The notes: generated from the sequence alone by a model not told the origin. Positions 32,736-41,695 are shown, counted from the first letter of the stretch. The stretch is DNA of 64,000 nucleotides from Oscillospiraceae bacterium (GCA_900768995.1 CAAGEZ010000024.1:1-64000); one strand, 5' to 3'. Numbers and translations: made by a program.

Positions 32736-35324
32736 TCAGTCACTGTAGGTGTAGTATGCATATTCTGCTATAGTGACATCTCCATACTCAATATCATCTT
32801 CGCTGACAGTCTTTGACGTATGCTCGAAATCCGTGTCAGTCTCTGACCACCCGGAAAGCTTGTCAAACATTTCCTCCGCCGTGCTCCTGTCATAATAGAA
32901 GCTCAGCGCAGAAACGATTTTGTCCTTTCCGTAAAACTCAATGAGCTTTTCGAGATATACCGAGTATCCACGGTAATTCCAGTTGCTTTCATAGCTTCTG
33001 GTAGCCTCCCAGAAGCCTGCCCTGTCAAGCCGTTCAGCCTTATCGGCAGTGGCTCTGATGAATACTCTTTCAGCAAGCTCGCTGTACTCCGTGGGAATAA
33101 CGGCGCAGTTTCCGTTCACGATTATAGTATAACAGCTTTCATTGGTTTTATACTCCTTATAGCTGTGGTTTAAAAGAGTGAGAATATCATCGTAATACTC
33201 AAAAGCGCCCGAAAAACAGCTCATATCCATTGTGCAGATGTCTCCGTTTTCGCTTTCGTACTGGAGAGAGCCGCTGTTTGAAATTGCGTATGTTGAACTG
33301 CCAACGTCCTGTCCTGCAATATATCCAACAAGAGGAATGCTGTATAATGACAAGCTCATATCACGGTTAGCGGTAAGCTTTTCAACAAGTTCCTTTGTAA
33401 CCTCGGGAAGCTCAGTAAAGCCGCAGGAGGAGAGATATGCCATTGTTTCGGAGTAGCTTTCCTTGATGTAAAAGCTTGGCATACCGAAAACATTCAGGTT
33501 CCACATTCTGCCCGAAGGGGTGTAATATTCCTCGGGAGACTCGTTCATTATGTCATTGTAAAGCACCTCGCCCAGCTTTGCGCCGAAATCGGCGGGGAGA
33601 TCGTTGTAACCTATGCGGCAGGTGTCATTATAATCCTTGCCGCCCTCGGAATATGTCCACTGAGGAGTAAGCTCTGCATAAAGGTCGCTGCGGCTGTGAT
33701 TTTTTACTGTGCCGTTTGTGACATAATCTTCGTCATAATTTTTCAGACGCCTGTCAAGCTCGTCTGTGAATGTGCTTCTGACCTTTTCAGCCCTTGCCTG
33801 CTTTACCTCTTCCAGAACATCAAGCTTTGAAAGGTCATCAATTGCCTTTGAGCCGACAGAGTTATAATATCTTGTAACAGTTCTGCCGGAGCTGAGGGTG
33901 TATTTGATGAGGAGACCGCTGTCCATATAGCTGTTGAAGCCGCTGTCGATCGAATCGGTGTTGTAATATTCGATAATGTCTCTGTGGACCTGTGTAAGGA
34001 TACTCAGTGCCTCAGGGTCTCTTATTTCATATTTTTTTGATGTGACGTATGTGGCTTCAAGCTGACCTGTGTAGTATGTCTCCACCTTAGTGACCTTGTC
34101 CGCAGAGGGAACGAAATCACCTGCGCCGAAGCATTTTGTGTCGTTTAGCACTAAGAACGAGCCTACAGACATGAGCACAGTCACGGCATATATCACCAGA
34201 CCCTTGACAATTTTTCCGAAGCCCCTGTTTCGGATAACGTGCATCACAAAATAGATGATAAAGGATATTACGAATACAGGCACAAAATTCTCAGTGCCGC
34301 TCATAATCATAAGGTAACACAGGGAGAATATGCCCACAGTCATAATTATGTGGTAGAAAATGCCGAATACAACAGGCTTGCCCGTGTCCTCAGCCTTTCT
34401 TTTTCTGTAGATAAGATAGGCGACAAAGCCCAGTGCTGCGGTGATAAGTGTGAATATAACAAACCATTTTCCGAAGCTCAGGTCATAGTTATTATTATAG
34501 CTCTCGTAATCTAAATCAAACCTCAGTGACTGGAGTGCCATAACAAGCCCGTATGCACCGCCGAAAGGACCACACCAGGGGACAAGCTTTATAAGATATG
34601 CGTCTGAATCAAAGCCGTTAATGTTTTGGCTCACCGTGCTCACAGCAAGAACAACCGCAAGGGGAACAAGTCCGCAGAGCAGTATGTCATAAGCTGCAGA
34701 CTCAAAAATATTTCCGCAGCAGCCTGCCGCAATAACGGTTATGACATAGAACATAACCATAAGCATCAGTCCGCCGAGAATTGTCCTCCAGAGGAATGGA
34801 TAAAACTCCTCAAAAATATGACATTCCCAGCTGTAATAGTCTATCTCACCGTTTCCGAGAACAACTTTTTCAGTAATGAACCTTCCGTCAAAAGCAAGAT
34901 GTCCGATAAGGTTGAGCAGGAGACTTACTATCTCCGCTCCGATGAACGGAACAACATAAATGAAAAGTCCCGAAAGAAAATCGGAAACAAACCGCTGCCC
35001 CGTGGTCATAGGCAGTGAAAGTCTCATATCCACCGCCGATTTTTTGTAAAGATATTTGAAAACTGACAGTGCACATATCATTCCCGCAGCCGCCGCAAGA
35101 CCCGTTCCGATTATCGCCGCCGCAATAAAGCCGCCGTCAATGTCGGGTCTGTGAGATGCCGCAAGCTGAGTGAGCATTGTTAAGAGCAGCAGGGGAGCCG
35201 CCGCAAAATGCAGCACGAATATCACTATCATCAGCTTCATATTATCTTTCACATTGAACCAAAGATTATGCCCCATTGCCGCCGTGAAAAAGCGGTTTTT
35301 GTTAGTCGAGCTGACCTGCGTCAT
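32736..35324 (-). CDS. Very large ABC-transporter permease (ABC-2 type, DUF6449-like)
   Basis: This 862-aa protein has about ten membrane helices in the first 420 residues (for example LMIVIFVLHFAAAPLLLLTM and FVIFTLITAALGFVAYLIY). The remaining 440 residues form a soluble domain after the last helix (VLMSVGSFLVLND), with LLIKYTLSSGRTVTRYYN and TPSGRMWNLN. This fits permeases paired with GntR/YtrA cassettes. The start has GGAGGG upstream and overlaps the end of the ATPase gene by 23 bases. The substrate is unknown; such systems often respond to envelope stress or antibiotics. Confidence 0.85.
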   Translation of the reverse strand: MTQVSSTNKNRFFTAAMGHNLWFNVKDNMKLMIVIFVLHFAAAPLLLLTMLTQLAASHRPDIDGGFIAAAIIGTGLAAAAGMICALSVFKYLYKKSAVDMRLSLPMTTGQRFVSDFLSGLFIYVVPFIGAEIVSLLLNLIGHLAFDGRFITEKVVLGNGEIDYYSWECHIFEEFYPFLWRTILGGLMLMVMFYVITVIAAGCCGNIFESAAYDILLCGLVPLAVVLAVSTVSQNINGFDSDAYLIKLVPWCGPFGGAYGLVMALQSLRFDLDYESYNNNYDLSFGKWFVIFTLITAALGFVAYLIYRKRKAEDTGKPVVFGIFYHIIMTVGIFSLCYLMIMSGTENFVPVFVISFIIYFVMHVIRNRGFGKIVKGLVIYAVTVLMSVGSFLVLNDTKCFGAGDFVPSADKVTKVETYYTGQLEATYVTSKKYEIRDPEALSILTQVHRDIIEYYNTDSIDSGFNSYMDSGLLIKYTLSSGRTVTRYYNSVGSKAIDDLSKLDVLEEVKQARAEKVRSTFTDELDRRLKNYDEDYVTNGTVKNHSRSDLYAELTPQWTYSEGGKDYNDTCRIGYNDLPADFGAKLGEVLYNDIMNESPEEYYTPSGRMWNLNVFGMPSFYIKESYSETMAYLSSCGFTELPEVTKELVEKLTANRDMSLSLYSIPLVGYIAGQDVGSSTYAISNSGSLQYESENGDICTMDMSCFSGAFEYYDDILTLLNHSYKEYKTNESCYTIIVNGNCAVIPTEYSELAERVFIRATADKAERLDRAGFWEATRSYESNWNYRGYSVYLEKLIEFYGKDKIVSALSFYYDRSTAEEMFDKLSGWSETDTDFEHTSKTVSEDDIEYGDVTIAEYAYYTYSD

Positions 35325-36198
35325 AACCCATTCCCTCCATTTCGTAAATAAATATCTCTTCCAGCGTCAGGGGTATAAGGTCAAGCACAATGGGATTTTT
35401 CTCGCTGAGCTTTTCCCTTATTTCCTCCTCCGTGCCCTCCATTATGATGTAATGGATGCTCTGACTGCGGCTGTAGTGGAGAATGCCGTATTTCTCGAAA
35501 TCTTCCCTTGTATATTCCTCGCTGAATGCCGCCTGGACCTTGTGGATACTGCCCTTAACGCTGTCAAGGTCACGGTTGAAGAGCATTTTTCCCTGATGAA
35601 GAAGAGCCACGCTGTCGCAGACCTCGTTTATCTCTTTAAGGTTGTGGGAGGAAATTACCGTGGTGAGCTGTCTGTCAAGCATAGCGTCCACCAGCATTCG
35701 CTTGACTATAATTCTCATTGTAGGGTCAAGTCCGTCAAATGCTTCGTCCAGCAGGAGATAATCCGTCTGGCAGGCAAGACCTGTTATAACGATAGCCTGC
35801 CGCTTCATACCCTTTGAAAAGCGGTCGGTCTTTTTGTCAAGGGGCAGCTTTACGGTCTCTCTCAGCTCCTCAAAAAGCTCATCGGAGAAATTGGGGTAAA
35901 AGCCCTTGTAATAATTTTTCAGGTCTTTCAAGGTAAATCCGCCGAACTGTATCGTTTCGTCGTTTATGAAAAATACCCGTTCCTTGACCTTAACATTGTC
36001 AAAAACATTTTCGCCGTCAATGGTGACGCTGCCGCCCTCGGCTGAATATATTCCCGAAAGGAGCCTTAAAATTGTGGATTTTCCTGCGCCGTTTGAGCCT
36101 AAAAGTCCGAAAGATGTGCCCTTCGGTATCATAAGGTCAACGCCGTCAAGAGCGGTGAAGTCACCGAATTTTTTTGTAACGCCTGTAAGCTGTATCAA
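35302..36198 (-). CDS. ABC transporter ATP-binding protein
   Basis: This 298-aa ATPase has Walker A GLLGSNGAGKSTILRLLSG and Walker B YLLLDEAFDGLD. The signature loop RFSKGMKRQAIVITGLA replaces the usual LSGGQ with FSKGM, as is usual for the YtrB/EcsA-type group. The H-loop is VISSHNLKE. A C-terminal extension of about 80 residues follows. The start overlaps the gntR stop by four bases and the 3' end overlaps the permease, so the cassette is translated as a unit. Confidence 0.95.
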   Translation of the reverse strand: MIQLTGVTKKFGDFTALDGVDLMIPKGTSFGLLGSNGAGKSTILRLLSGIYSAEGGSVTIDGENVFDNVKVKERVFFINDETIQFGGFTLKDLKNYYKGFYPNFSDELFEELRETVKLPLDKKTDRFSKGMKRQAIVITGLACQTDYLLLDEAFDGLDPTMRIIVKRMLVDAMLDRQLTTVISSHNLKEINEVCDSVALLHQGKMLFNRDLDSVKGSIHKVQAAFSEEYTREDFEKYGILHYSRSQSIHYIIMEGTEEEIREKLSEKNPIVLDLIPLTLEEIFIYEMEGMGYDAGQLD

Positions 36199-36566
36199 TT
36201 TCTTATCCCCCTGTCCTGAAACACTTTGTTTACTATATCCGTCATTTCATCTGACGAAAGCCCCGCCGTCATAGCTTCCTTTGCGGCAGTCTTGAAACTG
36301 TCTGCGGCATTCTGCTTTATAATGTCTCCGTTTTTGTCTGAAATAAAGCTGCCACGTCCTGCAAGGGAATATATTATCCCGTCACGTTCAAGATTCTGGA
36401 AAGCCTTTGACACCGTGTTGGGATTGACTCCAAGCTCCTTGGCAAGCTCTCTCACCGAGGGCAGCTTGTCATTTGGGCGAAGCTGTTTTTTCACCGTCAG
36501 CTCCACAACACGCTTGTAAAGCTGTTCGTAGATAGGAGTTCTGCTCTGAAGATCAATGTCGAACAT
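36195..36566 (-). CDS. GntR-family regulator, YtrA type
   Basis: This 123-aa regulator has a winged-helix N-terminus (IYEQLYKRVVELTVKKQLRP, then LPSVRELAKELGVNPNTVSK) and only a short helical C-terminus, the hallmark of the YtrA subfamily that represses ABC export cassettes. It starts directly after the stop of the response-regulator gene (TAAATG) and overlaps the ATPase start. It probably represses its own operon. Confidence 0.93.
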   Translation of the reverse strand: MFDIDLQSRTPIYEQLYKRVVELTVKKQLRPNDKLPSVRELAKELGVNPNTVSKAFQNLERDGIIYSLAGRGSFISDKNGDIIKQNAADSFKTAAKEAMTAGLSSDEMTDIVNKVFQDRGIRN

Positions 36567-37265
36567 TTAGCTGCTCCTTTCCATTTTGTAGCCCATACCG
36601 AAAACCGCCTTTATGTACCGGGGATTGTGAGGGTCGGGTTCAATTTTTCCTCTTATCCGCCTGATGTGGTCAACAACGGTGCGGTGAACGCCGTAGGGAG
36701 CTTCTTTCCATACGCTGCGGTAGATGTCCTCCACCGAACAGACCCGACCGCAGTTTTCCATAAGATATTCCACAATGCCGAACTGAGTCGAAGTGAGCTT
36801 CACTTCTCTGCCCTGAGCGAAAAATTCCCGCCGCTTCCTGTCCACCGAAAGACCGCCGTTCACAATGGTGTCGGGCACGCTTTCCGTGGCAGGCAGGCTG
36901 TAAAGATATCTCCTGAGCATAGCCGCTGTTCTTGCGGTAAATTCATTCCTGCCGAGACTGTCCGCCGAAAGGCATATGTCCGCACCCTTGTCCAGAGCCA
37001 CCGTGCGGTATATCTCGTCGCAGGAGTGGGAAACGGTCATAATGGGAATGTCGGAACTGTTGCGAATGGCTTCGATCTCCGAAAATCTGGGAGCGGAAAT
37101 GCCTCCGTCGCAGATTATCGCCATAGAAATGCCCTCAAAGCTTTGGGGCAGCGTCGATGAGCTTTTTGAGAGAATGCTGCCTGCTTTCAGAAATGACTGA
37201 AGTCTTGCTCCCGAACCCGTTTCATCGGGAGAATATATCCATACAAGGGGCTTGATATCCGTCAT
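36567..37265 (-). CDS. OmpR-type response regulator with atypical receiver
   Basis: This 232-aa protein combines a degenerate receiver domain with a clear C-terminal winged helix (VKLTSTQFGIVEYLMENCGR, VWKEAPYGVHRTVVDHIRRI, YIKAVFGMGYKME). In the receiver, Asp53 (IICDGG) aligns with the phosphorylated Asp. However, the conserved Lys near the end (KGADDYLxKP in the family) is lost: the region reads KGADICLSAD. The usual acidic pair at the N-terminus is also missing. No histidine kinase is nearby. AAAGGACGG precedes the ATG at 37265. It is the first gene of the GntR-ABC operon. Confidence 0.87.
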   Translation of the reverse strand: MTDIKPLVWIYSPDETGSGARLQSFLKAGSILSKSSSTLPQSFEGISMAIICDGGISAPRFSEIEAIRNSSDIPIMTVSHSCDEIYRTVALDKGADICLSADSLGRNEFTARTAAMLRRYLYSLPATESVPDTIVNGGLSVDRKRREFFAQGREVKLTSTQFGIVEYLMENCGRVCSVEDIYRSVWKEAPYGVHRTVVDHIRRIRGKIEPDPHNPRYIKAVFGMGYKMERSS

Positions 37266-37445
37266 AGCTGTCCGTCCTTTCTGTATTATCTGTATTAGTT
37301 GTAATAATACAGTTATACCACACACCGACAGATTTGTCAAGCGTTTTCATAATTGGTAAAGGATTACAAAAGGTTACATTTTGGCAACAATGCTTGTTCA
37401 CAGTTTGTTTACCGTCATTGTTCGGCAAATTTGTACATATCCCTC

Positions 37446-37473
37446 TTGAAAAATTTTTCAAATGGTGTATAAT
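37446..37473 (+). promoter_or_regulatory. Promoter of hprK
   Basis: TTGAAA at 37446-37451, a 16-base spacer and TATAAT at 37468-37473, about 40 bases before the start. Confidence 0.7.
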
Positions 37474-37514
37474 ATAAATATGTATGCCGACTTTTGTAAT
37501 AATGGAGGATTATT

Positions 37515-38477
37515 ATGGCGGAAAAGAAATTCAGCGTAACCTTAAAGGAAATCATTGACGAGTTCCATCTTGAAACTATCCATCTTCCTATGGACGCTTC
37601 AAAGCTCCTTGTTATCGAGACTGAGATAAACCGTCCCGGACTTCAGCTTTCGGGCTTTTACGAATATTTCAACAACGAGCGTATCCAGATAGTGGGAAAG
37701 GCAGAGTTTGCCTACCTTGCAACAATGGAGGAAAGCGTGAGAAAGGAGCATCTTGAAATGCTCTTTGCCCAGCACGTCCCCTGCATAATCATCACCCGTG
37801 AGCTGCCCTATTTCCCCGAAATGCTTGACCTTGCCCGTCAGTATGAGATACCTCTTCTCCGCTGCAAGGACAGCACATCGAGCTTTATGTCCGCACTTAT
37901 CGCCTACCTTAACCTGCACCTTGCCCCGAGGATCACCCGTCACGGCGTTCTCATCGAGGTCTACGGCGAGGGAATGCTTATCCTCGGCGAAAGCGGCGTA
38001 GGAAAGAGCGAGACCGCCGTTGAGCTTATCAAAAGAGGTCATCGTCTTGTTGCCGATGATGCCGTTGAGATAAGAAAGGTGTCGAACATCAGCCTTGTTG
38101 GTTCATCTCCCGAAAATATCCGCCATTTCCTGGAGCTTCGTGGCATCGGCATCGTAAATGCCCGCCGCCTCTTCGGTATGGGTGCCGTAAAGGTAACGGA
38201 GAAGATCGATATGATAGTCGAGCTGGAGCCTTGGGACAGCGAAAAGGTATATGACAGAATGGGCGTTGACAGCGAATATACCTCCATTCTCGGCGTAAAG
38301 GTGCCTTGCTCCACAATCCCCGTAAAGCCCGGACGTAACCTTGCAGTAATTCTTGAGGTTGCCGCAATGAACAACCGTCAGAAGAAAATGGGCTATAACG
38401 CCGCTCAGGAGCTTCTTGACAACCTTGGTCTTGAGACCGAGCATAAGGAAACTGTCAAGAAATGGGATATCTATTGA
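37515..38477 (+). CDS. hprK: HPr kinase/phosphorylase
   Basis: This 320-aa bifunctional enzyme phosphorylates and dephosphorylates Ser46 of HPr and so controls carbon catabolite repression in Firmicutes. An N-terminal domain of about 130 residues is followed by the kinase core with P-loop LGESGVGKSETAVELIKRGH (about 157) and the HprK signature LELRGIGIVNARRLFG (about 206). GGAGG lies before the ATG. It is monocistronic, and a multi-hairpin repeat follows it. Confidence 0.96.
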   Translation: MAEKKFSVTLKEIIDEFHLETIHLPMDASKLLVIETEINRPGLQLSGFYEYFNNERIQIVGKAEFAYLATMEESVRKEHLEMLFAQHVPCIIITRELPYFPEMLDLARQYEIPLLRCKDSTSSFMSALIAYLNLHLAPRITRHGVLIEVYGEGMLILGESGVGKSETAVELIKRGHRLVADDAVEIRKVSNISLVGSSPENIRHFLELRGIGIVNARRLFGMGAVKVTEKIDMIVELEPWDSEKVYDRMGVDSEYTSILGVKVPCSTIPVKPGRNLAVILEVAAMNNRQKKMGYNAAQELLDNLGLETEHKETVKKWDIY

Positions 38478-38535
38478 TTTATAAATAATAACACAGTTTG
38501 TCGAAAAAGTGTTTGCATTATACAAGCTTTACAAA

Positions 38536-38772
38536 AGCTTGGGGGAGTTGTTTTGTCCAAAACGTTCCACCGGAACGTTTTGGAGGTTTAGTAAAGTCCG
38601 TACCGTTAAAAGGGGAGGCGGTCTTGTACGCCTCCCCTCGAAATGCTTTCGCATTTCTCACCCCTTGCTCCGTTTTGGAAGGATAAAAGGGGATTTCGCC
38701 CTCTGCGGAGGGCGACGAGGGCGCTGCCCCTCGACCCCGCAAGCCTTTGGAAAGGCTTGACCGAAACCTTTA
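38536..38772 (+). repeat. Multi-hairpin intergenic repeat, copy 1
   Basis: A block of about 237 bp is built from successive palindromes: AACGTTCCACCGGAACGTT, GGGGAGGCGG...CGCCTCCCC, GAAATGCTTTCGCATTTC, CCCTCTGCGGAGGG, CGAGGGCGCTGCCCCTCG and AAGCCTTTGGAAAGGCTT. A second copy lies inverted at 44764-44997. It carries no convincing gene; short frames inside it are chance. It fills most of the gap between hprK and the PHP gene. Confidence 0.88.
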
Positions 38773-38871
38773 CCTTTGAGCTTATTTGTGCAACTTTTTT
38801 CGACAAACTTAACTGATTATTTGCAGACCTCGGAGCTTTCGGGGTCTGCATTTTGGAAAAGGGAAAAGCAG

Positions 38872-39594
38872 ATGAAAATAATCGCAGATATGCACACACA
38901 TACCGTGGCTTCCACCCACGCATACTCCACCGTCAAGGAAATGACCGAGGCAGCCCGTGACGCAGGGCTGGAATTTCTCGCCATAACCGACCACACCCCC
39001 GCCTCTACCGACGGGCCCCACATATGGCACTTCCATAATCTCCACAAAGCCATTCCCCGTGAGCTTTTCGGGGTCAGGATAATATACGGCGCAGAGTCAA
39101 GCGTTACCGATTTTGAGGGGCATATCGACCTGCCCGACGATGAGTGCAGAAAGCTTGACTGGATAATCGGCTCAGTGCACACGGATATCCTCTCCTCGGG
39201 AACATTGGAGCAGAACACGAATGCATATCTGGGACTTGCGAAAAATCCCCTTGTTGACGTTATCGGTCACCCCGCCACAATAAAATTCCCATTTGACTAC
39301 GAAAAGGGCATAAAGGCGTTCAAGGAATATGACAAGCTTGTGGAGATAAACGAGAGCACACTTCTTTGGAAAAATTCCGAGAAAAATTACCGTGAAATAA
39401 TCCCTCTCTGCAAGAAATATGACGTTAAGCTCATTGTCAACACCGATTCCCATTTCTTTGCTTCCGTGGGAAAGGTTGAACGTTCTTTGCAGCTCCTCAA
39501 TGAATTTGACTATCCCGAAAAGCTTGTGGTAAATACGGACAGAGAACTGCTCCTTGAACGGATAAACAGAAAAAACGGCATAATTTTCAGCTGA
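38872..39594 (+). CDS. PHP-domain phosphatase (YcdX type)
   Basis: This 240-aa metal-dependent phosphoesterase has ADMHTHTVASTHAYST at the N-terminus (metal His residues), AITDHTPAS, GAESSVTDFEGHIDLPD, IIGSVHTD, VIGHPATIKF and NTDSHFF, the full ordered set of PHP motifs with trinuclear-metal ligands. YcdX-type proteins hydrolyse small phosphate esters; the substrate here is unknown. The ATG at 38872 is chosen because the homologous region begins there; upstream in-frame sequence comes from the repeat. The ribosome site (GGGAAAAG) is weak. Confidence 0.92.
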   Translation: MKIIADMHTHTVASTHAYSTVKEMTEAARDAGLEFLAITDHTPASTDGPHIWHFHNLHKAIPRELFGVRIIYGAESSVTDFEGHIDLPDDECRKLDWIIGSVHTDILSSGTLEQNTNAYLGLAKNPLVDVIGHPATIKFPFDYEKGIKAFKEYDKLVEINESTLLWKNSEKNYREIIPLCKKYDVKLIVNTDSHFFASVGKVERSLQLLNEFDYPEKLVVNTDRELLLERINRKNGIIFS

Positions 39595-39625
39595 TTTGCG
39601 GCATAATTGATATGGGTGATCTGAA

Positions 39626-40543
39626 ATGACGATGAACGATATAGAAAAAATAAAAGCCATAGCAAATTTGCTGGGCTTTGAATACTCGGAAAATGTACCT
39701 CTCAGCCGATATACCACCTTCGGCATCGGCGGAAAATGTCCCCTGATGATAGAAGCGTCCGACGAAAGGGGGACGGCAGAGCTTGTCAAGACCCTTTCAG
39801 CGGAAAAGCTCCCGTTTTACATTATCGGAAAAGGCTCCAACCTCCTTGTTGAGGACGGAGATATCCCTATGATATTCATTCATATGGGCAGGGCTTTTTC
39901 GGACATTTCCCTTGAAAACGGCGTTATTACCTGTCAGGCGGGAGCAATGCTCTCTTCCGTCAGTGCCTTTGCCCGTGACAACAGCCTTACGGGGCTTGAA
40001 TTTGCCTACGGCATTCCCGGAAATATGGGCGGCGCCGTGTATATGAATGCAGGTGCATACGGCGGTGAGATGAAAGATGTTGTCATCGCTGTCACAGCCT
40101 GCGACTTTTCGGGAAATATCCGGGAGTTCACCGCCGATGAGCTTGATTTCAGCTATCGCCACAGCGTTTTCACAGGCGGGGGATATGTTATCCTCTCCGC
40201 CAGGCTCCGTCTTACGGCAGGGGACAAGGCAGCCATAGCCGCAAGAATGGCGGAGCTTACCGAAAAGCGCCGTGAAAAGCAGCCCCTCGAATACCGCAGT
40301 GCAGGCAGCACCTTCAAGCGCCCCGCAGGTACATTTGCGGCTCTTCTCATAGAGGAATGCGGCTTAAAGGGCTATTCCTGCGGCGATGCACAGGTAAGCG
40401 AAAAGCACAGCGGATTTGTGGTAAACAAGGGCGGCGCATCGTTTGCCGACGTTATGAACGTTATCGACCACGTAAAAAAGACGGTTTACGAAAAAAGAGG
40501 CATAATGCTTGAATGCGAGCCTGAGATAATCAGGCGTGGATAA
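39626..40543 (+). CDS. murB: UDP-N-acetylenolpyruvoylglucosamine reductase
   Basis: This 305-aa FAD enzyme reduces enolpyruvyl-UDP-GlcNAc to UDP-MurNAc for peptidoglycan. VPLSRYTTFGIGGKCPLMIE starts the FAD domain; IGKGSNLLVEDGDIPMIFI, GIPGNMGGAVYMNAGAYGGE, EYRSAGSTFKRP (proton-donor Ser) and the terminal CEPEIIRRG (catalytic Glu) complete it. This is a type IIb MurB. Its stop abuts the stop of the convergent sod gene with no space between. Confidence 0.96.
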   Translation: MTMNDIEKIKAIANLLGFEYSENVPLSRYTTFGIGGKCPLMIEASDERGTAELVKTLSAEKLPFYIIGKGSNLLVEDGDIPMIFIHMGRAFSDISLENGVITCQAGAMLSSVSAFARDNSLTGLEFAYGIPGNMGGAVYMNAGAYGGEMKDVVIAVTACDFSGNIREFTADELDFSYRHSVFTGGGYVILSARLRLTAGDKAAIAARMAELTEKRREKQPLEYRSAGSTFKRPAGTFAALLIEECGLKGYSCGDAQVSEKHSGFVVNKGGASFADVMNVIDHVKKTVYEKRGIMLECEPEIIRRG

Positions 40544-40996
40544 TCACCCGAGCTTTTCAATTACCCCGCAAGCAATTTTTGCTCCCGAATTGCCCGAGGG
40601 CTGAGTGTGAAGATCATCGGGCATTGCGTGGATTATCACAGTCCTGCCGATAATTTCATCGGTCGTGAAGCGGTCGGTGACAAAGGCAAGCTGCGCCGTG
40701 CCGTTTTTGTCGGGAAACAGCGGCGGCATATCCCCCGAATGGCAGGGGTGAGGGCAGCTTCCCTTGTCATAATGACTTCCCACATCTGCAAACGGGTCCT
40801 CAGCATTTCCGCTGCACTGACCACCGCTGTGTATGTGCATACCAAAGACCTTGCAGCCGCACTCCTCTCCCACAGGCAGACCATAGATCGAAAAGGTCGC
40901 CATAGTTTTGCCGAAGTATGGCACGAAAACCGCATATCCGAAAATATCGGGATATTTTTTACTGCCTCTTATTACCGTTTTTGAATATGTACTCAA
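40544..40996 (-). CDS. Cu/Zn superoxide dismutase-family protein
   Basis: About 150 aa. Metal ligands of the SodC fold are visible in order: GMHIHSGG (two Cu His), ADVGSHYD (bridging His), CPHPCHSGDMPPLF (Zn His and Asp) and VIIHAMPDD (Cu His). QPSGNSGAKIACG has Lys where Arg is usual, and a Cys pair (GGQC, IACG) may form the structural disulfide. No signal peptide is seen. The TTG at 40996 is preferred: GTGAGG lies 8 bases upstream, whereas the GTG at 41005 touches that site. The ribosome site is part of the upstream terminator hairpin. A secreted or cytosolic detoxifying role is possible. Confidence 0.88.
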   Translation of the reverse strand: MSTYSKTVIRGSKKYPDIFGYAVFVPYFGKTMATFSIYGLPVGEECGCKVFGMHIHSGGQCSGNAEDPFADVGSHYDKGSCPHPCHSGDMPPLFPDKNGTAQLAFVTDRFTTDEIIGRTVIIHAMPDDLHTQPSGNSGAKIACGVIEKLG

Positions 40997-40999
40997 AAA

Positions 41000-41045
41000 A
41001 AACACCTCACTTACAGCATTATCATATGCCGCAAGTGAGGTGTTT
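41000..41045 (-). terminator. Terminator of the FNT gene overlapping the sod ribosome site
   Basis: On the minus strand AAACACCTCACTT pairs with AAGTGAGGTGTTT (13 bp) and is followed by a T run. GTGAGG in the 3' arm is the ribosome site for sod at 40996, and the sod start follows the T run. Confidence 0.82.
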
Positions 41046-41059
41046 GACTATATTTGGGG

Positions 41060-41695
41060 TTATTTCTGAGGCTCAGGCTGAATAAAAAACTTTTTCACAA
41101 AAGGAATGAACATACCGCCCACAGCGTTGCCCATTGTCATCACAAGGAGATACAGCACAGTGTTTGCCGACCAGACCTTTGCGATTGTGAAGTAAAACAT
41201 ATTGGCGATGCAGTGCTCATATCCGCTGAGAATGAACGCCATAACAGGCAGGAACACCGCCAGCATCTTTCCAACAGGATTTTCGATTTTTTTGAATCCG
41301 TCAGCGGCAATGAACATCAGCATTCCGCAGAAAATGGCAAGAATGAAAATACTGAGCAGATTATCATTAAACTTCACATTGCAAATCTCCGCCGCCTTTT
41401 CACCGATAGGAGCAATTCTCGTGCAGAGTATCATACCGCCCATAATGGCAGTACCCGTCAGGTTTCCAAGCCATATAAGAATAAGGTCGATTATGTAAGA
41501 GGGCTTGTTTTCCACCGCATATCCAACCTTGCCCGTGAAAAGGTTGAAGCCGAAGGAGAGGATAACGAAAAGACCCGTTCCGAAAAGGAAAGCACCCATA
41601 TACTTGTTGTCGCAGGAGAGGTAGACCGAGCCGCCGATGCCGATAGCAAAGCCCGTCATCACCGCACGGAGAAAAACATCAATAACACGTTTCAT
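41060..41695 (-). CDS. Formate/nitrite transporter-family channel
   Basis: This 211-aa protein has six hydrophobic helices and the FNT motifs LIWLGNLTGTAIMGGMI and ILSGYEHCIANMFYF; the latter holds the central-pore His. It is shorter than most FNT proteins (about 250-280 aa) because both termini are trimmed. Anions such as formate, nitrite or hydrosulfide are moved by the family; a formate role fits a fermenter. It lies upstream of sod on the same strand. Confidence 0.9.
   Translation of the reverse strand: MKRVIDVFLRAVMTGFAIGIGGSVYLSCDNKYMGAFLFGTGLFVILSFGFNLFTGKVGYAVENKPSYIIDLILIWLGNLTGTAIMGGMILCTRIAPIGEKAAEICNVKFNDNLLSIFILAIFCGMLMFIAADGFKKIENPVGKMLAVFLPVMAFILSGYEHCIANMFYFTIAKVWSANTVLYLLVMTMGNAVGGMFIPFVKKFFIQPEPQK

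Noticed and set aside
35900..35990. Missing LSGGQ signature in the ABC ATPase at 35302
   Set aside because: The related FSKGM form is usual in this ATPase group, so it is not a defect.
38536..38772. CRISPR-like array, because of repeated palindromes
   Set aside because: The palindromes differ from one another and there are no equal-length spacers or cas genes. I saw no CRISPR array anywhere in the window.
38498..38923. Several short frames in the multi-hairpin repeat after hprK
   Set aside because: All lie within palindromic repeat DNA, and equivalent frames in copy 2 differ; they are chance frames.
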